A stretch of DNA of 26,323 nt. It comes from Bacillota bacterium. GTDB taxonomy: Bacteria; Bacillota; Clostridia; Christensenellales; Aristaeellaceae. This document shows, piece by piece, positions 14,384-21,851 of the stretch. The number at the start of each line of letters is the position of its first letter. Within the stretch, counting starts at the first letter, position 1. Both the position numbers and the translations under genes were made by a program. Location of the stretch: the NCBI GenBank assembly GCA_023416585.1, contig JAEZHM010000080.1:1-26323 (forward strand), written 5' to 3'. Below the pieces are notes generated by a model. That model was given only the letters and a program-made list of their open reading frames with translations, ran no database searches and was not told where the DNA came from.

Positions 14384-15283
14384 TCACTCCTTCATACCTG
14401 AAGTGGTCATAGTCTCTAAAATGTTGCTCTGCGAGACCAGGAAAAAAATGATCGGCACCGCCGCGATGATGAAGGTAACCACAGCCGCCGCGCCCGCGCG
14501 CGATATGCCGCCCGCCGTAATCTGCTGGAGCGAGTACTGCAAGGGTTTTAATTCCTCGTTGCGCAAAAACAGGCTGCCCGTATTGCCCCACATCTGCTGG
14601 AACTGGAAAATGGCCAGTGTCAACCAAGCGGGCTTGACGTTGGGCATGACGATATGCCAAAAAATACGCCACTCGCTGGCACCCTGGATGCGCGCCGATT
14701 CCATCAGCGAATCGGGCAATTGTTCCATGAACTGCTTCATCAAGTACAAGCCCATGCCGAACGACCACGCGGGCAGGATCAGCGCCAGGTAGGTGTTGTT
14801 GATTTTAAGCCAGGAGATGATCATGTACTGCGGGATCTGTGTGACCGTCCAGGAAAACATCATGGACAGGACGACCATGGAAAACAGCAGTGTCTTTCCC
14901 GGAAAATGATGCTTGGCAAGCGGATAGGCCGCCAGAGAGGCGACGACTACGTGGCCGATCATTCCTCCCATCGTAATGATGACCGTATTGAGAATGTAAC
15001 GTGAGAACGGCACCCACGACAGGTTTATAAGCACAAACAAGTCTGAAAAGTTCGCCAGTGTAGGGTTTCTGACAAAGATGCGCGGCGGGAACTGGTACAG
15101 CTCATCCAGAGGCTTCATGGCGTTGTTGATAATCATCAGCAGCGGCAGCACCATGAACAGGCCGCAGATGAACATCAGCGTGAACAAAAGCGCGTTGCCA
15201 GCCATGGAACGGTTGATCCTGCGCTTTTTTCGAAAGAACAAACGCGGGCGCATGGGCCGGCGCTCGATTTTCCTGCTTCTCAT
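14384..15283 (-). CDS. CUT1 sugar ABC transporter permease, MalG-like (first importer)
   Basis: A 299-residue permease with a very basic start, about six membrane segments and the EAA loop SLMESARIQGASEWRIFWHI. The DELYQFPPRIF segment after the first membrane helix is typical of LplC/YtcP-type permeases for complex oligosaccharides. The ATG lies one base after the stop of the partner permease. An ATG ten codons later is an alternative start. With the neighbouring permease and the fused binding protein upstream it forms the first importer. Confidence 0.92.
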   Translation of the reverse strand: MRSRKIERRPMRPRLFFRKKRRINRSMAGNALLFTLMFICGLFMVLPLLMIINNAMKPLDELYQFPPRIFVRNPTLANFSDLFVLINLSWVPFSRYILNTVIITMGGMIGHVVVASLAAYPLAKHHFPGKTLLFSMVVLSMMFSWTVTQIPQYMIISWLKINNTYLALILPAWSFGMGLYLMKQFMEQLPDSLMESARIQGASEWRIFWHIVMPNVKPAWLTLAIFQFQQMWGNTGSLFLRNEELKPLQYSLQQITAGGISRAGAAAVVTFIIAAVPIIFFLVSQSNILETMTTSGMKE

Positions 15284-15284
15284 A

Positions 15285-16211
15285 TCATTCGCCCACCCTT
15301 CGCAATACGCGCTGCACCAGCTTGTTCGTGCCCACCATCAGCAAAAACAACAGCGTGGCGATGGCTGAGGCATAGCCCATGTCCAGCCTGGTCGAGCCAT
15401 AGTCCAGCAGGTGCGTGACCACTGTCGCGCCCGCATAGTTGACCGAGGGATTCCCAGCCAGGTTGATCGAAATATCTGCCACGGCAAAGGACTGTGTGAT
15501 CTGCATGACCGCGCCGAACATCAGCTGCGGCTTCATGGCCGGCAGTGTCACGAACCAAAGCTCCTGCCAGCGGTTTTTGACGCCGTCTATGGCTGCGGCC
15601 TCATACATGTTCCTGTCTACGGTCTGCAGGCCTGCGATAAAGGCCAGGAAGCCCGTGCCCAGCGAAAGCCACAGCTGCACCACGATCAGCACCGGCATGA
15701 TGTACTTTTCCGTCTTCATCCACAGGATCGCTTCATTGATAATGTCCAACCTTAAAAGGATGCCGTTCAGATAACCGTAGCGGTCGCCTGTCAGGATCAG
15801 GTTCCATACCATATAAGCGTTGCCGCAGATGGAAGGCGCATAAAATACAAGCGTGAGGAAGGCCCGCAGCTTGCCGTTAAATTCATTGATGATCCAGGCA
15901 AACAATAGACAAAGCAAATAGCTGAGCGGGCCCGTGACAACAGCGAAGATCAGCGTGTTCTTAAGCGACTGGATAAAGATGTCATCGTCCAGCAGGAGCT
16001 TGACGTAATTCCCCCAGCCCACGAAGGCCGGTGGTTCCAGCATGTTAAAGTATGTGAAGCTTAAGCCTACGCTCATCAGCACCGGCAGCACAGTGAAAAA
16101 GAAGAACAGGATGAAGTACGGCGCCATCATCAGGTAGGAGACGCGGTTTTTATAGATCTGATGGCCGAGTGTGTACTTGCCAAGAAGCCTTCTTTGTTGT
16201 GTAGCCAGCAT
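15285..16211 (-). CDS. CUT1 sugar ABC transporter permease, MalF/LplB-like (first importer)
   Basis: A 308-residue permease with an opening hydrophobic segment (YLMMAPYFILFFFFTVLPVLMSVGLSF split over two turns), about six membrane helices and the EAA loop NMYEAAAIDGVKNRWQELWFV. It starts 22 bases after the fused binding-protein gene and is followed by its partner after one base. A run of seven G lies just upstream of its AGGA ribosome-binding site. Confidence 0.92.
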   Translation of the reverse strand: MLATQQRRLLGKYTLGHQIYKNRVSYLMMAPYFILFFFFTVLPVLMSVGLSFTYFNMLEPPAFVGWGNYVKLLLDDDIFIQSLKNTLIFAVVTGPLSYLLCLLFAWIINEFNGKLRAFLTLVFYAPSICGNAYMVWNLILTGDRYGYLNGILLRLDIINEAILWMKTEKYIMPVLIVVQLWLSLGTGFLAFIAGLQTVDRNMYEAAAIDGVKNRWQELWFVTLPAMKPQLMFGAVMQITQSFAVADISINLAGNPSVNYAGATVVTHLLDYGSTRLDMGYASAIATLLFLLMVGTNKLVQRVLRRVGE

Positions 16212-16233
16212 CGTCTTCCTGCCCCCCCGTATT

Positions 16234-19233
16234 TTACTCGCCCGTTTTTACCGGAAGACCGAACTCCCTGCGCTTGTAGGTGATCTCCGCGTTGATGTAG
16301 TACACCTTGTCCATCAGTTCCTCCCTTGGGGTGGAACTTAAGTTGTCGCGCGCCTTTTTGCTGGGATCCTCGGTAACGGTGTAGAAGGCGTTGTTCACAT
16401 TGCGCCAGGAATAATAGCCGCCCGGAACCTGCGGTATGCCCTTGACCTGACTTAACTGCTCTGTCAGCGCCTTAAACTGACGCAGCGGCCAGGACAGGTT
16501 GTTAAGCGCTTTCTGGTTAGCCGTAGGGACACGTGCTGACGCGCCCATCAGGCTTTCCATCTCGCGGCCGTAAAGCGTTTGTGTTTCCTCACTCGTCCAC
16601 CATTTGAGAAATTCCCAGCAGGCCTTTCTGTTTTTAGTGTTTGCCATAATGATGTCAGCCAGACCCGAACAGCCGGTGGTGTGCAGGATAGAGCCATCCT
16701 CCTGAACTGTGCCGGGTACGGCGGTAAAATCCCACAGGCCAAGGATGTCCGGCGCAGAGACCTGCAGATTATTGAAAGTCGTATAGTCTGAAATAATGAT
16801 GGGGCACTCGCCCGTACGGAAGCGTTCCTCGACGCTGGTCTCCTTGTCGAGCTTATAATCGGTGTAGAACTCGCAGTATTTTTTGAAGGTGTTCACGGCT
16901 ATGTCGGAATCCAGCATGGAGGCGTCGCCGTTATCGGTATAATACTGGCCGCCGTTCTGATACAGAAGCATGGCGAAGATCTGCTCGCTGGGCAGCATGC
17001 CGAATTCCATCTGGTTTTTGCTCAGCATCGACATGGCGACCTTGACATCATCCCATGTTTTGGGCACTGGAAGGCCAATCTCGCTTAAGATATCCTTTCG
17101 GTAGAACATCATGGGGAAGGTCAGTGTATCCGGCAATGCATAGGCCGCGCCGTTAAACGAAAAGGGGATGAGTGCGCTTCCAGAAAACCGCGCAGCGACC
17201 TCCTCAAAATCATGAAATTGCCTGAGGTCCAGTACAGCGTTGCGTAAGCCGTAATTGACGGGCGTATCGTTGCCTGTGTTCAGTACAGCACCCGCGATTG
17301 CGTTGGTGTTGGCCACCTGTATAGCCACGTCGGGGCCCTGGCCGGACAGCGTGGCACGCAGCAGCGTGTTCATATCCACCAATTGTACGTTGACTGCCAC
17401 ACCGCATTCGGGCGTAAACTTTTCATCGATCAGGTCTTTGATGATGTTCGCCTGGTCACGCCCAGTGCTGACCCAGAGCGTGATAACAGTAGTTCCCGCA
17501 TCCTCGCTTACGACGTTTCCGATCTGGTTATAATCGATGACGAAGCTGAAATAGAGGCGGCTTAGCTCGTGCAGCGCGCTTGATCCCCAGTCCCCATGGT
17601 CGATTCTAATTCTTGTATCGGATGAATGGATGTAGATGCGGTCCGCCTCCAAGGGCTGGCTAAGCACCTGCGTGATCCAGTTGCCCACTGCGCGAACGTT
17701 GATTTTATAGGAAGTGATAACTTCGGTGAAGCGCTCCTGGTCAAAGATCAGTTCATCCAGCTGATCATACATGGTTTTGAGAACCGTCAGCTTGTCGCTA
17801 CTTGTTCCCGCGGTCTTTTTGAGCATTCCTATAGCTACGGACAGATCGTATTGCACCTGAATCAGCTCGTCCTTAAGCCCTGGCAGCGAGGCTTCGATCT
17901 GGTAATCGCGGAATTTGTCGGGCGCCACGCCGGTGATTAATAGTACCTGACGGTAGATGACATTAAGCTTAAGCACACAATTGCTTATTTGCGATATGAT
18001 CTGCGCCATGTCACCCAGCACGACTTCCATACGCAGCGTATGTGTTCCTTCGGCCAAATAAACATCATAGGGCGAGCCGGTTTCATCCGAAAGCGTATCC
18101 AGCCGCCAGGATTGCGCATATGGAAAAGGATAGCTGGCAAGCTCCTCAAAAGGTACTTGGCCGTCGATATAGATCCTGCGGGATACATTGATGCCGCGCG
18201 TAAAATTCTGCTTGCCATACATAGATATGTTGTAATACCCATCCTCGGGCACGGTGAAAGACCATTCGATCCACTGTCCGGCGCGCCTCCATGAATTTCC
18301 GCCGATAGCGTTGTTGTTAAGGAGCTTGGCGCTGGAAGGGTATATGGCGGGCGAAGAGGAATCATGCTGGGGATAGAGCATCTGGGACGACATTTTGTCA
18401 GCCGTCTCCGCTTCGATGCGCACGGACACACCTTTCGTATCCTTTGCACCATGAGCATCCAGTTCAGACTTGTAGCTTGCATAAGCAGTGGTTTTGCGCG
18501 AATTCTTAAGCGTGATCCGCCCGATGACAAGCGGCTCACGCAGCGACAGCAAGGTAATGGTGTGGGTGCCCTTCGTAAGATAAATGCTCAGCGAACCATT
18601 GATATAGCCGTTGCTGTCGTACAAGCCGGCAGTGACCCATTCAGGTGCTTCTATAAGAGAGGGCTTCAGGTCGTTTCCCTGATTGTCCTTTCTCCATGCC
18701 CGCACTGTCACACCGTTTTCGCCAATGGTCTTATCTTCCGTACAAACCCACACGCGCTTGAACTCCACCAGGGCCAGTTCGCGGTAAGGCAATGCACCAT
18801 CCACAAAGAGGGCACGCTGGATCTCCGTGGCTTTCCCCGCGCAGGGATAATACGTCAATTCGACATCATAGAGACCTTCCTGCGCAACGGTCACTTCATA
18901 TTCCACCAGCGCATTCTCACTTGTCAAAAGCGCGGCGCCTATATTTCCGTCCGCGTCTTCCGTCAAATTGGGCACCGCAGGAAGGCTGTTCTCCTCATAG
19001 CGCACATACTGACTGCCCGGAATCTGGTACTCCGCGTCAGGCCGTAAAAAGCCGTGCGCAGAAAGATAGGTTCCGTAGGAAGGGATGGCATCATTGATGG
19101 AATATGTACTGACGATCTCGTTAAACTTGTCCTCGGACAAGTGTATTGCGGCATGCGCACGCAAATCTGGCGGCAGGCACAAAAGCACCGCCGTCAGGAG
19201 CCCAAAGAAAAGAACCTGTCTTGACTTATCCAT
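16234..19233 (-). CDS. Solute-binding protein fused to N-terminal carbohydrate-binding-like domains
   Basis: About 999 residues, twice the size of a normal binding protein. After a signal peptide (cut near AHA-AIHL, no lipobox) come two CBM6/35-like beta-sandwiches at about 75-245 and 270-425. A helical linker follows at about 440-580, then a full family 1 sugar-binding domain from about 580 to the end (TVITLWVSTGRDQANII, GPDVAIQV, TFPMMFYRKDIL, ACWEFLKWWTSEETQ). The fusion suggests that the protein grips the polysaccharide and passes oligosaccharides to the first importer. I start at the ATG at 19233, preceded by GGGACGGA. A TTG six codons earlier has a poorly spaced site. It lies directly between the mannanase and its permeases. 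Confidence 0.9.
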   Translation of the reverse strand: MDKSRQVLFFGLLTAVLLCLPPDLRAHAAIHLSEDKFNEIVSTYSINDAIPSYGTYLSAHGFLRPDAEYQIPGSQYVRYEENSLPAVPNLTEDADGNIGAALLTSENALVEYEVTVAQEGLYDVELTYYPCAGKATEIQRALFVDGALPYRELALVEFKRVWVCTEDKTIGENGVTVRAWRKDNQGNDLKPSLIEAPEWVTAGLYDSNGYINGSLSIYLTKGTHTITLLSLREPLVIGRITLKNSRKTTAYASYKSELDAHGAKDTKGVSVRIEAETADKMSSQMLYPQHDSSSPAIYPSSAKLLNNNAIGGNSWRRAGQWIEWSFTVPEDGYYNISMYGKQNFTRGINVSRRIYIDGQVPFEELASYPFPYAQSWRLDTLSDETGSPYDVYLAEGTHTLRMEVVLGDMAQIISQISNCVLKLNVIYRQVLLITGVAPDKFRDYQIEASLPGLKDELIQVQYDLSVAIGMLKKTAGTSSDKLTVLKTMYDQLDELIFDQERFTEVITSYKINVRAVGNWITQVLSQPLEADRIYIHSSDTRIRIDHGDWGSSALHELSRLYFSFVIDYNQIGNVVSEDAGTTVITLWVSTGRDQANIIKDLIDEKFTPECGVAVNVQLVDMNTLLRATLSGQGPDVAIQVANTNAIAGAVLNTGNDTPVNYGLRNAVLDLRQFHDFEEVAARFSGSALIPFSFNGAAYALPDTLTFPMMFYRKDILSEIGLPVPKTWDDVKVAMSMLSKNQMEFGMLPSEQIFAMLLYQNGGQYYTDNGDASMLDSDIAVNTFKKYCEFYTDYKLDKETSVEERFRTGECPIIISDYTTFNNLQVSAPDILGLWDFTAVPGTVQEDGSILHTTGCSGLADIIMANTKNRKACWEFLKWWTSEETQTLYGREMESLMGASARVPTANQKALNNLSWPLRQFKALTEQLSQVKGIPQVPGGYYSWRNVNNAFYTVTEDPSKKARDNLSSTPREELMDKVYYINAEITYKRREFGLPVKTGE

Positions 19234-19267
19234 ATCATTCCGTCCCGGCAATCCCTAACGCGCACGG

Positions 19268-20749
19268 TCACTTTACGCGCAGCGGGTAATTTTTAAGATC
19301 CGGCAATTCATTCCGCGTAATGACATTCTCATGGGCATATACCTTTTGAACCATGTTAAGTTCTGTATACCGCTCGGAAATATCATTGAATGCCTGGCTC
19401 TTGCTAACAAATTCACCGCCCCAAGTACAGAAATAGCCCCACATCGCGCCGTCACGCAAAGCCAGATCGGGGTCAAACAGACAGCCGTTCTCGGAAAGGA
19501 CGATCATCTTTCTGGCATCCGTATACTGTGTGGCCTTTATAAAGCGCGCGCTTTGAGGCGTGTAGACATGCTCGCCCGGGTAGATGTCTTCGCCAATGAT
19601 GTCCACGTAATCGTCGCCCGGGTACCAGTCCTTGTCCTGGCCGTTCCAGACCCAGATCAGGTTTTTGAGCTGATAGTGGTTAATCATCTCATCATACAAA
19701 AGGCGGTAGAGTTTTATGTAGGCCTCCGAGCCTGCGCTTCCCCACCAGAACCAGCCACCGCTGGCTTCGTGCAGCGGCCGCCAGAGAATAGGCACATCCG
19801 CGTCGCACAGGCGTTTGAGCTGCCCCGCGATTGCCCCGATATCGCTCAAAAGCAGCGCATACCCTTCCTTGTCCCGTCCGTCCATGATCGCGCTAAGGTC
19901 GATGTTCGTATACTCCTTGTAAAAGCCTTTGTACCAGGTATCCGTCAAGTATTTCTCAGGCGCGTTCCAGTGCCAGCACAGCGTCACGATACCGCCTTTA
20001 TCCCAGTATTCAAGCGCGTGCTCGATAGTTTTGGATGAGCTTCCGTGGCTAACGCGGGAGGGGGAATATTCGATCATATCAAGCCCGAGGATCGCCGGAA
20101 ACGTACCGCCCGTAGCCTTCCATATACAGGCATTTTCGATGCCATACATGCCGCCGTCCGAATATTGGCCGGACAGTACCTTTTTCCCATAGTTGTCGGT
20201 GAGATAGGTCATCAGCCTGCGCGCATTGTTAGAAGCATTCGGGTTGACAAGCAGAGGTTCCACATCGTAAAGGCCGCCCCACAGTTCGGGCGAAGGTTTG
20301 ACCTTTATCTTGTCTATGCGAATCCACCCCCAGAACTTCTTAACAGCGATGCGGTGTTCGCCCTTTGCCATATACGCCCGTTCGAGGACAGCATCCGTAT
20401 ACGCTTTGCCCTGAACACTGACCACACCCAATTGCTCGCCGTCCACCAGTACGTAGTTTTCCTTATAACTGCCGTCTATGCTGGCGCTGTACACGTCTAT
20501 ATCATAGAAGCCGTCCGCTTGAACGCTTACCGTAACCTCCACGCCATCGCCATCGTTTTCAAGCCCATGCACGAAGGCCACTCGGCTCCCGGCACTGCCT
20601 GTGCCAGCGCCACCCAGCAGCACGCCCGCTTCCGCCTCATATTCGTCGGCGCCCGTCCAGGAACTATCCTCCGCAAGGGCGCTTAAGGCCAATAGGCATT
20701 GGGTCGACAAAAACAACAGCATAAACACGAAACAAACGTACTTGTTCAT
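19268..20749 (-). CDS. Secreted GH26 beta-mannanase with CBM35-like domain
   Basis: A 493-residue secreted endo-beta-1,4-mannanase that would cut mannan or galactomannan outside the cell. Signal peptide at 1-27, ending SALA-ED. Residues about 35-150 form a CBM35-like sandwich (EYEAEAGVLLGG to GWIRIDKIKV). The GH26 catalytic domain starts near 165. The acid/base glutamate is in WRPLHEASGGWFWWG (about E328) and the nucleophile in VLSENG (about E420), with DIIGEDIYPG between. I use the ATG at 20749, which has an AAAGGA site and begins the signal peptide. The ATG 11 codons earlier adds a non-signal extension. It is the first gene of the array, about 95 bases after a consensus promoter. No wall-anchor motif is present. 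Confidence 0.95.
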   Translation of the reverse strand: MNKYVCFVFMLLFLSTQCLLALSALAEDSSWTGADEYEAEAGVLLGGAGTGSAGSRVAFVHGLENDGDGVEVTVSVQADGFYDIDVYSASIDGSYKENYVLVDGEQLGVVSVQGKAYTDAVLERAYMAKGEHRIAVKKFWGWIRIDKIKVKPSPELWGGLYDVEPLLVNPNASNNARRLMTYLTDNYGKKVLSGQYSDGGMYGIENACIWKATGGTFPAILGLDMIEYSPSRVSHGSSSKTIEHALEYWDKGGIVTLCWHWNAPEKYLTDTWYKGFYKEYTNIDLSAIMDGRDKEGYALLLSDIGAIAGQLKRLCDADVPILWRPLHEASGGWFWWGSAGSEAYIKLYRLLYDEMINHYQLKNLIWVWNGQDKDWYPGDDYVDIIGEDIYPGEHVYTPQSARFIKATQYTDARKMIVLSENGCLFDPDLALRDGAMWGYFCTWGGEFVSKSQAFNDISERYTELNMVQKVYAHENVITRNELPDLKNYPLRVK

Positions 20750-20822
20750 TCCTGTCCTTTCTTTAGCGCCCACCGCACTCAAAATGTGTCCCTCATTGAC
20801 TTACATATTTTAATTAACAAAT

Positions 20823-20838
20823 AAGCTAATATTAACTT
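20823..20838. promoter_or_regulatory. Near-palindromic operator downstream of the mannan-operon promoter
   Basis: AAGCTAATATTAACTT is a 16-bp palindrome with one mismatched pair and a perfect inner TAATATTA. It sits from about +5 to +20 relative to the expected start, where a repressor would act. The outer AAG/CTT ends resemble those of the site at 2972-2984, so a common regulator is possible but the cores differ. Confidence 0.4.
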
Positions 20839-20849
20839 CTTTTGTTCCG

Positions 20850-20878
20850 ATTATAACATTCATATTCAAGCGTTGCAA
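20850..20878 (-). promoter_or_regulatory. Promoter of the mannan-utilisation operon
   Basis: On the minus strand TTGCAA (20878-20873) and a perfect TATAAT (20855-20850) are separated by 17 bases. It lies about 100 bases before the GH26 start codon and after a terminator that isolates it from upstream genes. No other good promoter was seen before the LacI gene, so it may drive all twelve intact genes. Confidence 0.75.
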
Positions 20879-21010
20879 GCTATATAACTAAAATTTATGG
20901 GTAAAATATACAGATATTTTTCCTTTTTAGTTCTTTATTCATTCAATTGTAAGGTAATTTCAATTATTTTTTAGGTTAGCACTTTTAATGTAGAGTGTTC
21001 CAAGCAAAGT

Positions 21011-21044
21011 AAAAAAGCGCCGCATTGAAAGATCAATTGGCGCT
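21011..21044 (-). terminator. Rho-independent terminator upstream of the mannan promoter
   Basis: In the minus-strand RNA AGCGCC pairs with GGCGCT, with an inner ATTGA/TCAAT stem. Six U follow (the A run at 21011-21016). It would stop any transcript arriving from the ridA side or from the unexplained stretch at 21045-21422. Confidence 0.8.
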
Positions 21045-21422
21045 CACAATAATCAATTCAGTTAGTATTATCCTAATTGGATTGAGACGGGTAAAGGTAA
21101 ATGCTCAGCACATCCGATATCCGCGGAGAACGTGGGTGGCTCTCGTAAAAAAATGACATTGACAAGTCTTTGCCATTCACCTTCGCCAAACTTAATTCAG
21201 AAGAATGGGCGATATGATATACTTGCAAGAATCTTTCCTTGCAAAGCCATCAATGGCAGACACTTTCATGCATCCAATAGCTGGGCTGGAGATCGAAGAA
21301 AAGTTGATCATAGGTAAGAAGGCTATGAGGCATTAGCTTCACGAATATAATTTTGTCTCAATTTGAATAATGGAACAGAAAAATGAAAAATGGGATTCCA
21401 AAGAGATAATATCCCTTAAATA
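21045..21422. other. Gene-poor AT-rich stretch between two hairpins
   Basis: No convincing gene is present. On the minus strand one frame stays open for about 85 codons apart from a single TGA (pieces around MPHSLLTYDQLFF and SLAKVNGKDLSMSFFYE) and ends about 25 bases before the terminator at 21044. On the plus strand there is a 43-codon frame without a good ribosome-binding site. Either a decayed small gene or a noncoding transcript ending at that terminator would fit. I see no transposase motif or terminal repeats. Confidence 0.3.
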
Positions 21423-21451
21423 GAGGACCGGGGACAGCGTCCCCGGTCCTC
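21423..21451 (-). terminator. Perfect 13-bp GC hairpin after ridA, probable terminator
   Basis: GAGGACCGGGGAC and GTCCCCGGTCCTC pair perfectly around a 3-base loop, 12 bases after the ridA stop codon. The minus-strand tail (TATTT) is short, and the plus-strand side has GTTTT, so it could work in both directions. It marks the end of the ftsH-ridA block. Confidence 0.6.
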
Positions 21452-21463
21452 GTTTTCTGTCTC

Positions 21464-21847
21464 TCAGTCCTTTACAGCAATACACTCCATTTCAATCGCC
21501 GCACCAAGGGGCAGCTTGGAAACCTGAACACAGGTACGGGCGGGAAAATTCTTGCCGAAGGCTTCGCCGTATAATGTGTTCACCGAGGCAAAGTCATTGA
21601 GGTCCGTCAAAAACACGGTAGCCTTCACCACATGGCCAAGGTCCAGTTGAAGCTCAGATAGCACGGTGCGGATATTCTCAAACATTTGGGCGGCCTGATG
21701 AAGCACATCGCCTTCCGCAAGCTTTCCGGTATTCGGGTCGATGCCCAGCATCCCGGACATATACACCGTGCCATTTGACTCCACAGCGGTGGAATATGGG
21801 CCGACAGCCTTAGGTCCCTTTTCCGTCAGAAAGTGCTTGATCTCCAT
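21464..21847 (-). CDS. ridA: RidA family enamine/imine deaminase
   Basis: A 127-residue cytosolic protein of normal family length. RidA hydrolyses reactive 2-aminoacrylate and related enamines released by PLP enzymes, giving the keto acid and ammonia. The substrate-binding arginine (R104 in FPARTCVQV) and the glutamate (E119 in AAIEMECIAV) are both present, matching R105 and E120 of the E. coli protein. GPYSTAVESNG and YMSGMLGIDP are typical. The ATG is three bases past the VanW-type stop, with GGAGG inside the end of that gene, so the two are coupled. Confidence 0.95.
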   Translation of the reverse strand: MEIKHFLTEKGPKAVGPYSTAVESNGTVYMSGMLGIDPNTGKLAEGDVLHQAAQMFENIRTVLSELQLDLGHVVKATVFLTDLNDFASVNTLYGEAFGKNFPARTCVQVSKLPLGAAIEMECIAVKD

Positions 21848-21851
21848 ATTA

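Noticed and set aside
16222..16228. Seven-G run (minus strand) before the permease ribosome-binding site as a phase-variable switch
   Set aside because: Seven bases is short for phase variation, and a change would leave the AGGA-to-ATG spacing intact.
20861..20880. Possible CcpA (cre) site, AAGCGTT core over the -35 of the mannan promoter
   Set aside because: Only the core matches; the outer TG and CA positions of the consensus do not.
21182..21340. 43-codon plus-strand frame in the AT-rich island
   Set aside because: No convincing ribosome-binding site or promoter, and no recognisable product.
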